DNA of 64,000 nt from Uranotaenia lowii (lineage: Eukaryota; Arthropoda; Insecta; Diptera; Culicidae). The stretch spans positions 234,750,503 through 234,814,502 of the forward strand of contig NC_073692.1 in NCBI RefSeq assembly GCF_029784155.1. Reading direction: 5' to 3'. The notes beneath the pieces were generated by a model, which was given only the letters and a program-made list of their open reading frames with translations, was not told the origin of the DNA and ran no database searches. The translations under genes and the position numbers were made by a program. Positions 33,760-45,219 of this stretch are shown in pieces; the stretch's first letter is position 1, and every line of letters starts with the position of its first letter.

Positions 33760-36105
33760 ATCTAAGATGCATAAAACATTCCAAGAAACGAATAACGTGG
33801 ATGCTATGGAAATTTAGGAAACCAAACCGGAAGAATCAGATATAACTGGAATTCAAAATCGTGATGCGATACTCACGATAGTAACAAAAACGGAGGAAAC
33901 TGACATGCAGAAAACAGTCCGAGAAATAAATGACGAGCATCCTTTGGAAGTTCTGAAAACTTCAGAGGACGAGTTTTCTCTAACTGAAATTCAGGATCGC
34001 CATGCAGTATCGACCGAAAGACGCTGAAGCATCAATTTAAAAAATAAAGAAATTTTGCCGTTTGAGGAACCCACAGTACTCTTGAGTGAGGTGTTCTTAA
34101 ACTACAATTTTTTTTGTTGACAATTTTAAGGATACCGGACGTACTTCAACGTGGACACGAGAAGAATATAGAAAAATAACCGATAAAAGTGGCTACCTTA
34201 TAAGGTCGGAAGCTTCAAACACAAGACAGATTAAACGATTCTACCCGCTCATTTTCACCATCTTTTATTTCATCTTCAACCTTCTATCCATCTATAAAAT
34301 TTCATAATCTTTAGATGTCCATACTAAAAAGGACATCACTTTTCACCCATAAGGCCAATAAGCTTATCTCGGAAGAATTCGCGACCTCGTTCCGGGATGC
34401 ACTGAGTATGTAAGAAAAATAAGAGATAATATTTACAGTGATGGACGGACAGTTTCCACCAAAATTATGGTGAGATGAATGATGAAAGGATGCAAACAAT
34501 ACATGCTTCCATCTATCGTTGATGTGACTTCTTCTGAAGCTGAAGTTTACAATATTCTGGAAAATATTCAACAGGTAGTGAATCACGAGCATGCACAAGT
34601 TGCTCATGGCAGAGACACTGAGAGAATAGCCCAATCAATCAGGCTGCAGGAAATCACTCTAAGATAATATCGCTTGGAAGCAATATCGGACCTTAGAGCC
34701 AATGAAAAGCGCTATCAGGCAGATCAAACCCTTAGGACTGTTTATTCCGATAGCACTGTTCGTCAGTGAGATTGCTGCTGAAGGCAGGCAAAAGCCTCGA
34801 CCAGCTAAAGATGTGTTACACTCATTGATGGAAATGAGAGATGAAAAAGATTCATGCATAATTTCATTGAATTACAAACATTCAAATGTTCTGCTTATGA
34901 CAACCGAACAAGTCAGAACTATTGTTCAACTGTGTAGAAGAGATTGACCACTAGATTTTAATTTTGATGCAACTCGTGTCAAATGGCGATTGATAAAACG
35001 AAGGCAAATATTGTACTACTGCTTTATTACTGCCGTTCATCTCACATCCCAGGATAGTACGCGGAAGCTCGAACCGGGATTCAACTTTTTTACGGAAGAT
35101 CATCAAACTTGGAACATTGAAATGTCGTTAAGAGAGTGAGTGAGCTTTTTCAAAAGAAATGCTCCGGGAGATATTTCTTCATACTTAAGATTAATAACGA
35201 TCGATTTGTCGATGGCAGGATTGACAGCTTGTATCGCTGCATTCAACAATATGACAATTGAAGTCATGCTACAGCGCTGCATCAAGGAATTTGATCTATT
35301 TGAAATGGCATAGTTCACACCTTACTAAAATAATGCATAAAGATATTGATCACATCATAAAACAAGGAAATCTTGACAACACTAATTGTAAGATTAAATT
35401 GTCCTCTTTGCAAAATATCAATGACATAGATGCGATGTACAGCTTGTTGAAACTTTTTTTTAATATTTGATCAGCATCGGCGAAAATAAAGGAGAGCTTA
35501 ACATAGCTTTGAAAAGATATATTACACGCAGAAAGCAGATTACAAAAAGGACATGTTTTAATAGAGGATGAAATTTCAGATACAAATTGAAAATAAGCGT
35601 AAATATAGGCAATCAGATTTTGACTCAGAAATGAGTATGAACGATGAGTACAACACCATATACGAAAGCAGCCCATTTTACCGTAGAGGATAACATATGT
35701 GTGAAGAAATTTTAAAAGAACACGTATGTGACAGAGAAAGGCGCCAATGAATTTATTTGTATAATTTAAAAAAAATATTGCATATTTGCCACTGTTCACC
35801 CAATGTTATACTTATTGAAAACATGCAGAAATAAATTCAACTAGAACGAAACATCGTCTGAAAACTTCAAATAATTGGCCGATTGAAAATTATCACCGTA
35901 TAATAAAATCCGCCATTGCTAATAACAAATCGCTTGACGCTGTGGATCATGTGCACGTTGATGGTCTTATCACGAAAATACATGTTCCTGAGGTAAATTC
36001 CCTTTGCTCAGCTGTGAGACTAGGAATTCCAAGTTCTAGGAACACCGAAGGAATCCAGAAATGGTCATCATCGGAACCAAAATCAATCGAAGTAGTGCCG
36101 GAACA
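33760..36105 (+). pseudogene. Decayed transposase-like gene of unknown class
   Basis: Coding remnants appear in shifting plus-strand frames. One is an acidic N-terminal part (33768-34025). Others follow at 34480-34667 (MLPSIVDVTSSEAEVYNI) and 34702-34950 (DVLHSLMEMRDEKDS). Around 34955-35110 the frame reads FNFDATR, YYYCFITAVHL and DHQTWNIEMSL. Then ITIDLSMAGLTACIAAFN, CIKEFDLFE and HLTKIMHKDIDHI run to 35470. The order DAT..., YYY, IDFSMAL-like and H(L) with C resembles uncharacterised MULE/DDE-like transposase proteins of invertebrates, from general recollection only. There are many stops. A CCGTCAA MITE interrupts at 36111. Inverted blocks at 34238-34360 and 36972-37095 might be its element's arms. 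Confidence 0.5.
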
Positions 36106-36110
36106 GTATA

Positions 36111-36900
36111 CCGTCAACTGGGGCAACATGCATCAATTTTCAACTTCAATGGCTTCTAAAAAACTTATGTTCACAGTTAATTCAACCCCTTATGCATCAA
36201 AAGTTTTAAGAATGATGGGACATCAAATTGGCGTAGTTTAAAAAAATTATGGTTTCCTTTGTTATTTTTAATTTTCTCAAAACATGCGATTTTCACTCTC
36301 ATTACAAAATAGGGTAACTTGCAGAAAACTTTTTTTTTATTGAAAAATTGTATAAACACGTATGAAAATTTTTAGTTTTTAATACATTTGCAATGTCTTA
36401 AAGACCATTACGCATAAAAACATCAATTGCAGTAATTTCTGGGTCTTTAAGAACGAATTTCCATTTTTTCTGAAAATAAGGATGCTACATACATTTGTTT
36501 CTTTGATTTGCATTTTACCCCAGACACCTAACTGAATTATAAAATAATTATTTGAAAAAAATGAGTGATTTTTCGAAAATATTATTACACCAACAGTGTT
36601 GGTGTAGCATGAGGAAACTAGTAAAAAGTTTGTAGGTAATATTATCAAGCCAATCCATCATACTGGGTTTTTCGGCATCGGAAAAGGTAAAATTTGAACA
36701 TTTATTGCTCGATTTTTCAAATTGTATATAAAAAAAAAACTTTGAAAAACTAGCTTAAGATGCGAGAAATGATGTCAGCAACATTTTATAATCATTAAAC
36801 GGTAACTTTATTACAAAACATTAAATTAAAAATTTATTCAGTGTGGTTTTATGTAAATGTTGCGTCTAACCCCACTGTTTCATGATGCCCCGTTTGACGG
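36111..36900. mobile_element. CCGTCAA-family MITE, copy 3
   Basis: The ends are CCGTCAACTGGGGCAACATG and TGATGCCCCGTTTGACGG, with TA at 36109-36110 and 36901-36902. 790 bp, complete, non-coding. Confidence 0.88.
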
Positions 36901-37129
36901 TAGCTAAAATGTTGATCTTAATTTTTATGTAGAGATTATTCATCATGATTCATGTTTGTTGCTTTAATTTATCGGCCTTATCGGTGAAAAGTGATTTCCT
37001 TTTACGTAGGGACATCTAAATATTATGAAATTTTAAAGATGGATAGAAGGTTAGATGAAATAAAGATGGTGAAAATGAGCGGGTAGAATTTATTTAGAAG
37101 CATTATTATCATATAAATAAAATTTTTGT

Positions 37130-37210
37130 TCCGCACGGGCCAACTACAATGAAGTGGTAGATACAGATAGAGTTGCATCTACCACCACGCATTAGTAGGT
37201 CAAGCGTGGT
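37130..37210 (-). repeat. Fragment related to 41030-41110 (inverted)
   Basis: The minus-strand reading GTGGTGGTAG-TGCAACTCTATC through TAGTTGGCCCGTGCGGAA corresponds to the plus strand at about 41055-41110 with indels. Both are followed by the CCGCTCATTTTCA block also present at 34245. They belong to one dispersed element, probably that of the unknown transposase-like gene. Confidence 0.45.
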
Positions 37211-37799
37211 TCGCCCCACAAGCGGGAAAACTTGCAGTGTGATCGTTCGATGTGAACTTCTTCTTATTTGGGAAAAGTAGATTCAATTTACAGTTATATT
37301 CATGCGAATTGCTTTTCTGTTTCGATTCATTCGGCGTCGAGATTTCTCTTGTTGTTTTTGATTTCGTGCATCTTTTGAAAAACATTTGATTAAAGTTTTA
37401 AACAACCTATTGACAAGATCGAAGAAAAAAAATTTGCAAACTAATTGATCGTAATCTTCGTTTCTGAAGTATTGTATTAAAAGTGTTCTGACGTTTCCTC
37501 TACATTGATACAAAAAACTTCTAAACTTTTGCTTAAATATGATAAGCCCCCACAATTCAATGTCGTATGAGACTTTGTTTGGGATTACAACACTACGCTC
37601 TGAGAAATTCGCTTTAAGTGAACAAAATTTGAAGTCCTCATGTAGCATCGTTTTTGTCAGCTATAAGATTTTTTCGACAGCTTAGGTGTTTTAAATTGCG
37701 AATAGCATAACCCAGAACGTAGACAAACGCAATTTTCCCCTTCCCCTACACCGTAAAAGATTATGATAGATTTAAAGGTTGTTTTTTTTAATCTCATCT

Positions 37800-38655
37800 C
37801 GTTTGTTTCAGATTCCAATTAAATTTTTTTTTGGAAGAGATCGTCTAGCAAAAGGTGATCGTTTCGATACTGCTTCAATGCTGGCATTCTTGAACGCACT
37901 GGAAAACTGATACGCGTAAGGTGCATCGTTAAATCCACAACGCCTTCTTACCTCCGAAAAAAAGCTTTTTAGACAATCTTGACAGAAACTGTTGGTGCAC
38001 AGGTACTTGCATCCATAGTTTGGGTTAAGGTTTTCCCAAATCCATTTTAATGCATGGATATTATGGATCAATCCGTTTAAATAAGGTGGCAACTTTTGGG
38101 ATGTTCTTAAATTTTCGGATTCTTTGTTAGACTGGAAACAAAGAAAAAGAGGATTACATGCTTATCCAAAAATGCTGTGCTCGTAATATGGTATATAGTT
38201 TACAATAATGATAATAACCTTTTTGATACTGAAACATTCTTTTTTTTGTATAGAAAATTTCTTTCAGTATTCTCAACGATTCTTCAAGATATTTCATGTG
38301 TTCCGAATAGTCTGTTAGAGGTCTTCGAAAAAGCTACAATTAAGGATATTTTAATCATTATTGACTGAGAAATATTATAAATAAAGCACATTAACAAGAA
38401 ATGTGACAAATCAGTAAAAAAAAAGAAATATCAATAATTTTATCTTTCCTACACAACGCGAATATTGATCTTTTGAATTAAAGATATCGAAAAGTCGATC
38501 ATGGAAAAGTAAAAACTCTGCTGTAGAAAGCACTTCAGAGGGAAGTTGGTTTGTGTTGAAGAAATGATGGAAGGTAATACTGTTAGACTCACTCGGAGTG
38601 CGTGTCGCTAAAGCGACATTCATTGAAGCGAAGGGCGATAGCGTTATGTGTGGCA
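37800..38655 (-). pseudogene. P-element/THAP9-like transposase remnants, C-terminal half
   Basis: 38411-38655 reads ITLSPFASMNVALATRTPS and then TAEFLLFHDRLFDIFNS, like the GTP-binding-insertion/helical region of P transposases. 37808-38110 reads LNGLIHNIHALKWIW, then CQDCLKSFFSEVRRRCGFND and AYQFSSAFKNASIEA. That corresponds to the conserved (L)NQD..ENFFS.IR..GG...P...QF block of the P-element/THAP9 C-terminal RNase H part, with NQD altered to CQD. The two pieces are separated by non-coding sequence that may be an old intron. A minus-strand frame at 37283-37648 may be a further part but has no clear motif. Pseudogene. Confidence 0.65.
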
Positions 38656-38759
38656 GATCTCCTGCCGATTTTTTGGAATTGCAACAATCTTGCTGCCTTG
38701 CAATCTGTGCACGAAATAAAAGAGTGCGTCAGATGCGAATCAAACCATAAGAAAAGAAA

Positions 38760-39950
38760 AGCTTACCGTGATGTTTCTTGTGATATGTTCACACTCGGAA
38801 CATCACGTTCCTCCTCTCGGCACTTCCGGCGCCTAAAATCTCCCCTCACTGTTCGTGGCCGGAACACAAACCTGCAGCAACTAATCCAGCGTGAATTCCC
38901 TTCCGCGCTCGAGGCTGGAACACTAACTTGGCACGCCTTGATGGGCGACAATTCCCGGCATCAAACACTGGCCTTTGCTCGGGGCCGGATCACGAGCAAG
39001 GTCCTTTTGGCGCTGGTGGCCGAATGAACAGATGGCCCCTTGATCAGCACTCAGAAACCCGACATCAACTTATGGACATTGCTCGGGGTTGGAAGATGAG
39101 CAACGTCCCTCTTGGCGCTGATCTCCCAAATAAAGAAAACAGCGCCCTTATCGGCACTTAAATGTCCGACGTCGAAGTCCCGTGGCCGGAACACAAATAG
39201 CCGCTGACCCGGTTTTGTTCTCCGGGGTAATTTCCCCTACGGCGCTAGTGGACGGGGAATAAAATATAGTAGGCAGTAGTGCCTGAAATGATGTGCAATC
39301 TGCTCCGGCGGTGTTGGTCGCAGCGCACTGAGGGTCACCAAAGTTCACTTCGAGATGAACACCCTTGAAGCGACCCAACGCCTGTGACGTCCCGCAAGCG
39401 ATGATCCAACGCGGCGACTATTCCACGTGTGTGTGTGGAGAATACCACACTGAAAAAGCCCTGTAAAATAACCACCATTAGTTAGTATTCCTAACCCCAA
39501 AATGAGAATCGCCTACCTCTTTTCAAAAGGCCTCTATCGTGCTGGACTTCGTCGGATCTTTGCTGGGTCGATTCGGACTCAAAGGGGTTCCTTTCCCCTA
39601 GCCCTATCCGGAATTCCTGTGTGAAAACGGGAGATAATTGCGGTTTGCTTTTTGCAAAAGATATTTTGCTAGCCGTTATCCGTCTTCCAAGTCTGAATGA
39701 CGGAATTATTCTTTCAGTTAGAAAATGTCATCGGACATTCACTTACCCGAATGTTTCTTATCAAATCGGTTCGATTACCGGGAACCGGAATGCTGCCTCG
39801 GATTTTTTGTCCTTCGCAATGACGCGGCGTGTTTTTTTCGACGGCAACCCCACTTTTCTTTTTCCCGCTTGGTCGTATCTTATGATATGTGATAGACCGG
39901 TCGGCGCTAACGCCTAGATTTTATGTGATTTTAGACTTTGGTTTTTTTTT
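38760..39950. mobile_element. GC-rich 1.2-kb insertion inside the P-like remnants, unidentified (solo LTR?)
   Basis: The stretch is clearly richer in G and C than both sides and contains degenerate repeats of GTGGCCGGAACACAA, CTCGGGG(C/T)(C/T)GGA and CTTTTGGCGCTG words. It splits the P-like transposase between the pieces at 40024-40260 and 38411-38655. It starts near TGTTCACACTCGG (38786). Its end is not defined. No coding domain was seen. A solo LTR of a Bel/Pao or Gypsy element is possible; the second LTR or target duplication was not found. Confidence 0.4.
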
Positions 39951-40023
39951 GTGACCCAGTTAATAATTGTAACATATGCTCCTTTCGCTCAATTTTAGAA
40001 CAAAGGGCAGGCCACATCCAGCA

Positions 40024-40262
40024 TCAATAGGTATCATACAACATTTCGAAATGCTTAAACGAAGCAATACGTCCGTTAAAAACTGCGTTATATTTTATTA
40101 AAGCATTTCGAGCACTTTTGATCAGATGTGGAGTATTGTACATAAATGCAATTTTTTGTCCGCCAAGGATGTATGGTTCTTTTGATATTCCAGCTTCTTT
40201 AAACATTTTTTGGTTGGTGCTACCCTGGTCAGTAGTCACAGCTATTGGAATAAGCCCTATAT
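40024..40262 (-). pseudogene. P-element/THAP9-like transposase remnant, N-terminal catalytic part
   Basis: The minus strand reads IAVTTDQGSTNQKMF, KEPYILGGQKIAFMYNTPHLIK and SARNALIKYNA, then FKHFEMLYDTY. The D-Q-G-x-x-N and (D/N)xPHLIKxxRNxL motifs are hallmarks of P/THAP9 transposases, with the second catalytic D replaced by N. The reading continues into the fragments to the left across the GC-rich insertion. No THAP zinc finger was seen on the right side. Confidence 0.8.
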
Positions 40263-40879
40263 TTACTCCTAATTTCTCTCAAACATTGTTTGAGATGTTT
40301 TAGTTGGAGCTTACTTTCCAGACTGCTGAATGCCATAAAGTATGCAATTGACTTAAGTTTAAAAACTTAAATAAATAATTTAAAATTAAATATTTTTTGC
40401 TGGCATGCTTCTATCCATTTTAGACATCTACTAAATATAATTGTTTAAGAAATAATTGATTCTCACATACAGTTTTATGATTAAATATTTACAAGATTTC
40501 CTGTTTCGGGAAACTATGAAATGATTTTCCGGGATTTAGCGAAGTACTTGGGCACCAATAAACTTCAAAGCGAACCATCTTTGAAACTTAAAGTTTAACA
40601 GTAAAATTATACGCTTAAAAAACATTTATTCTTCACATTGAAAACGAAGATAACCACTTCAAATGCATGTTCGTGTTTTCAAAATCGCAATATTGTGATG
40701 CATTCAGCACTTTATCGCCCAAGAATAATACATGTCTACAGCAAAATGATTGTTTCAGCTGTGGAGTGTTCATGCTACATAACATTGAGTGCAAACTTAA
40801 GGACAAACCCTGTAGTAACGAAAATTGTCTCTTTTCAAAATAAGAGAATACAAATAACCAAGTATATTGTAGAGCAATC

Positions 40880-41110
40880 CGAATCATCAACAAACTTTTG
40901 TGTCGATTGCGGAAATTTTGATAACCCTAGAGATGGTACAAAAACTGTTCAACGGTTACAATGTGATTTGTTCAATACATGGTTGCATAGGACGTGTTTG
41001 AACATTGAAGTTGAAGCGAAAATGTTGGGGGGCGAACCACGCTTACTATTGTGTGTTGGTAGCTACAACTCTATCAGTACTACTGCAAGGTAGTTGGCCC
41101 GTGAGGAATC
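40880..41110 (+). pseudogene. Cysteine-rich PHD-like finger fragment
   Basis: The frame near 40890-41093 gives FCVDCGNFDNP, VQRLQCDLFNTWLHRTCLN and LLLCVGSY. This fits C-x2-C...C-(x4)-WLHxxC with the last CxxC damaged. The downstream part matches the inverted fragment at 37130. It is probably from the same unknown element as the pseudogene at 33.8-36.1 kb. Confidence 0.4.
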
Positions 41111-41202
41111 AAGAAATAAAAAGTTTTCCAAATTAAAATTAACCTTCCGCTCATTTTCAACATTATCCTTCTTATTCTAATCTTCTATCCGTGTATAATC
41201 TT

Positions 41203-41341
41203 TCTTACTTACTTACTTACTTAATGATCCCGCGCCGATTCTCCTGTGCATAGGGCCGTGGTAAAAGACCTCCACTGTTGATGATCCGGAGCTAGCATCT
41301 TCACTTGGTCCCAGTCAAGACTCTTGTCGACAGTTCGTATT
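41203..41341 (-). mobile_element. RTE-like LINE, 3' end only (copy 3)
   Basis: The reading DWDQVKMLAPDHQQWRSF to the stop matches the C-termini of the RTE copies at 3.1 and 49.1 kb. It is followed by a (TAAG)n tail (GTAA/TTAC repeats at 41203-41223). It is 5'-truncated next to a T run at 41344-41356. Confidence 0.88.
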
Positions 41342-41550
41342 ATTTTTTTTTTTTTTCCATCTGCTAAAAAGCACACGTGCACAGAGTAAAACGAACGAAC
41401 TAAACAAGACGAAGTTGCAGACGCAACTGTATCAGCACAGATGAGCATAATAACCACAAAAACATTTTTGAGGACAATTCTTCGTTTTTCTGTTGCATTT
41501 ATCATGCTTAGAATAATAAATAAGTAATTGCGCAACATCTCTTCGCGTTA

Positions 41551-41853
41551 GAGCAAGTTCACTGGTGTTGGGAAAAATTGGTAGAAATTTTGACATTTTG
41601 AAAATTTTACCATGCAAAAATGTTTTCAAGATCTTGGGGCGTTGTATTTTTTTTCAAACACTGCATCTGTTTCAGCCGTATGTGATAGTAATATTGCTAA
41701 TTTTGCATCACAGCATGCGAAAATACAACACGTATTGTAAAAAAAACTAGAAGACCACAGATCTTCAAAATGTTTTTGCACGGTAAAATTTTCAAAATGT
41801 GCTGTAAGTGTCAAAATTTCTACCACTTTTCCCCAACACCAGTGAACTTGTTC
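41551..41853. mobile_element. MITE with about 90-bp TIRs and TTA flanks
   Basis: The ends GAGCAAGTTCACTGGTGTTG and, inverted, GAACAAGTTCACTGGTGTTG extend as an inverted repeat to about 41640 and 41757. TTA flanks it (41548-41550, 41854-41856), which suits a PIF/Harbinger-type insertion. It sits in the hAT transposase remnant. Confidence 0.75.
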
Positions 41854-42440
41854 TTATAATATCTACTGACGGAGTGTGCGAACTGCGAACAACAACCTTG
41901 TCTTGTAGAGCATACTGGACATTTACACCTAGGATATGCCAACTGCGGAACGATGCCGAATCTACCTTTAGGCTAATCAGCTTTCCTCTCATCTCGTCTT
42001 TTAAAATCTCCTTTACTCGATGCGACAATCATGATTTTCTATAGTTTCGCGGATTAAAGAACAACCAACTGCTGTCCAAATGGGATTTGAAAGTAAACTG
42101 AATCCCTCCCACTCAAAACAGGAAGGTGGTAGTCCATGATCCGTGACAAGCTTAAATTCTTTTCTGATCAAAGCTGCCGATCGATAGGAATAGGTCGTTT
42201 CGCGATGATACTTGGTTTTTTCGTGGGTAGTTCAAATTCTTCCAGTAGACCTTCCATATTGGCTAGCTCGCTGACAATTTCATACACGGCGAGTGACAGT
42301 TGATAATCAGAAATTCAAGTTTTCACTGATTTCTGCAATGAACTGAGACAAGCACGGATGAACATTCAGAAACACGATCAAAGCTATGACAGCGATAAAC
42401 AAACTCTTTCGAAGCACGGTCATTGAAAATGACGGCAATT
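41854..42440 (-). pseudogene. hAT transposase remnant
   Basis: The minus strand reads IRKEFKLVTDHGLPPSCFEW, then SLLSNPIWTAVGCSLIRETI (42020-42160) and VKEILKDEMRGKLISLKVDS, ILGVNVQYAL (41880-42010). The TxDGLPxxxFExxGFxxLxxPI and KxxLxSLKxDxAxRxxxxxLGxNVQY blocks are typical of the central part of insect hAT transposases, before and at the first catalytic region. Several stops occur. The upstream part (42307-42440) has a hydrophobic stretch of uncertain relation. The MITE at 41551 cuts it. Confidence 0.7.
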
Positions 42441-42529
42441 TAGAAAATATCAGGGAGATGGCAACCTGGTTCTTCTTGCGAGCAAGATTCTTTTTCTTCT
42501 TTTCTATCCATCGGGAGAGACGTTTATGG

Positions 42530-42640
42530 TAGGGTTGCCATCCGTCCCGCAAAAGCGGGACATGTTCCACTTTTTTGGAAAATGTCCCGCCGTCCCGCTT
42601 TTTACTCGAAATGTCCCGCTTTTTTTCAACTAAGTTTTCA
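42530..42640 (+). repeat. End fragment of the GTCCCGC hAT-type MITE
   Basis: TAGGGTTGCCATCCGTCCCG and the following GCAAAAGCGGGACATG match 22695 onwards. No right end or 8-bp duplication was found. Confidence 0.75.
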
Positions 42641-42929
42641 AATTAAAAGAACAAGTTTGCCTACATTCAATTTATTTTATTTTATCAAAATCGCACATCA
42701 CACAAATAAGATGCTTGCTTTTTCTCCGATCTCTTATTTCTTTGGGAATGATCTTTTAAATTTTCTATGCAATTTCTATATTGTCAGATTTCAATCTATC
42801 AAACAAGACATTGCATTTAAATGTGTATGATAAACTTTTTTCAATTAAAAATGTGTCATTCGTTATGCATTTTTACTTTGCCAGGCTCCATTCCACATTG
42901 TAGCATGTCCTATGATTCATACTTTTTGC

Positions 42930-43520
42930 CTTTCTTTCAGAAAGGTATAGTTATCAGTCGATTTGGGAGATCATTAATTATGGGTCTTAGATATACCTTT
43001 ATAGGTACCTATCGAATCAGCTCGTCGAGTTCAGACGATGTCTGTGGATTTGTGTGTATTGGTATGATTTTTTGTAAACTTATTTTGCACGTTTTTGCGA
43101 AACTGGGCAGTACAATAAAAATGATTTTTAGCTTAAAAAATTTGATTTTTTTCTTCTTCGTCCTATAAAAGAAAGAAAAAAAACAAAATAGTTTGAAAAA
43201 TAAATTTTCATAGTAATTATCATCAAATCATCACTCCAAAAAACGTGTCAATTTGGCTTGCTAGCCACAACCAGCAATCACTAAAATCAAGATTATCTTG
43301 TCTATGACGTCAAATTATACGTGACGTCATAGATACGCGCATGCTATCTAAAAGTATGGATCTGTCGATATGTGGAAGGGAGAACAGACAGGCTTCACTC
43401 CCACTCAGGTTTGATGTCATCATGACAGAAACCGTGTGGGAGGAAGACGGCAGCTCAAATTTTCCCGGCCAATGGTTGTATTTTTTTCATTTTAATGGTT
43501 CAGTTTGAAACCGAACCATT
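42930..43520. repeat. Probable dispersed mosquito-type repeat (CAGCTCGTCGAGTTCAGACG)
   Basis: TTTCAGAAAGGTATAGTTAT, a CAGCTCGTCGAGTTCAGACG block and GTCTGTGGATTTGTGTG resemble a repeat common in culicid genomes, by recollection. The borders are not defined. Confidence 0.35.
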
Positions 43521-43524
43521 TCAA

Positions 43525-45215
43525 AAATTAGCTTTTAGCGACGTTTGTGTGAATATTTATTTCGCCTTAAGTTATGCATGTAAAGAGATACTTCTCCTCT
43601 TCTTTATGGTCAGCCAAATTTTCAGCTAAACTGCTAAAAAGAGATACTTAAGGACCGTTCTAAAACAGGTAATTGAATTTGAATATTAACTTAATCGACC
43701 AAGTTTATTCAACTATGAAAAGATTGACAACTTTTTCTTTTTCAAAAATAAATTTCATTTATTTATTTTTGAAAAAGAAAAAATGACCAAAGCGACATAA
43801 TCGACAAAAATTAAAGTTGTACTCTTCATTTTTAGACCTCTTCTAATTTATAGATATAAGATCATAATGTCATAGAAACGGGATCATACAAGATATTCCA
43901 GAATTCAATCATTCAAAAATATTCAATTAGTTTACAATTATGTTATTCTTTATGTGAAAATTATAATTATTTCAAAATAAGTCTTATAAACAATTTTGAA
44001 TCTTAATTTCTTGAATTCATTTAGGATTTACTACGTTCGATATATTTTAATCATTACGCACAATTTATACATCTATCATTTATTTATTATTTGGTGTCAT
44101 GTGTATCCAAATATAGTTTATAGACTGTAAGAAAGGCTATAATCCACTGTTCAGTGTATTAGATCGGGTTTTTATATTTTTGAAACTGGTGGAAATCAAA
44201 TGTAAATCAATGGTTTAAAATCATTTACTTTATTAAACATAAAATTTATGCAATTCAGCGTTGAAAATTGAACATTTGGAACACTGAAAACAGTATCAAA
44301 AAGTTCTACTTTTTAGCACTCAATTTAGTTTCAAAAAGAACACTCCACGACCTACTTTATTTTTAGTTGATGGTTAATAAATGAATTTTCAAAGGAATTT
44401 TGCGGATTTGCATATGATTGTGTATGCAACTCGTTGCAAAACTCGATTTAATTATCCGACCCGTCAACCCTCGTTGAATAAATTTACGACTCGTGCTGAA
44501 AAACCATTTATTCCAATTTGTTGCATAAGTAACTTTTTGCTGCACGGCGAAATTTATAGCTTTTTATTATTTAGAAAAAAATACCAAAAAGATCTCATTT
44601 TAAGAAAGGTTAGTGGTAGTTTTCTAAAAAATGATACACTGATTTTGCACCAAAACGGATTCTGGAAAATGTTTCATTTGATTTTTATAATTTAGAAATT
44701 ATCTCAATCTTGAAACGAAGCGTATATGACTTTTACAGTGAACAAATTATGCTAATAAATACAATGAAACTCTTTCCACAAATCCGAAATTTCAAGTTTA
44801 AGAACATTCCATAAAAATCAGTGAATACTTACATCACAGTGTAGATATAAATTATATATGTACAAAAACAAAATTAGTTTCTTTGTTTAAAATGTTAGCT
44901 GATTTGCCTAATGAGAGCCTTATCCAAGCATTTGTTTTGTTATGACTTCAATCGCAAGTATGGTAATAAACAAGAAAATATCTTGCCAGTTTTTAAAACA
45001 AAAAAACCGCTTGTGATACTGATAATTTTTCATCATTGATTGAATTTTTGTTTCATTCAATGTTGTTTTCACGTCTTTGTGTCATTCGCACTTTTTTACG
45101 AACGCAAGGGCATTGGAAAGCTTCAACTTTGTTCGTTGTTTACGCCTGGATCTTTAAACTAAATTTAAAAAGCACCGCACTTTAGGAGTAGAAAAAAACT
45201 TATTCACATATGTTA
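43525..45215. other. AT-rich intergenic, nothing recognised
   Basis: A short perfect hairpin (TTTTTCTTTTTCAAAAATAAAT and its inverse, about 43732-43782) is present. No coding motif was found. If the lipase gene continues leftwards, this could be its intron, but no further lipase exon was recognised. Confidence 0.4.
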
Positions 45216-45219
45216 CATA

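Noticed and set aside
38602..39027. 141-codon plus-strand frame
   Set aside because: Runs across the border between the P-like remnant and the GC-rich insertion, so it cannot be one gene.
39621..39917. 98-codon plus-strand frame with protein-like composition
   Set aside because: No motif and lies inside the unidentified GC-rich insertion; not enough to call.
42307..42420. Small secreted peptide (signal-peptide-like MTVLRKSLFIAVIALIVFLN)
   Set aside because: The frame ends 38 codons on and the neighbouring sequence reads as hAT transposase; the hydrophobic stretch alone is not enough.
42821..43168. 115-codon hydrophobic frame
   Set aside because: Composition explained by AT-rich repeat sequence; no family resemblance.
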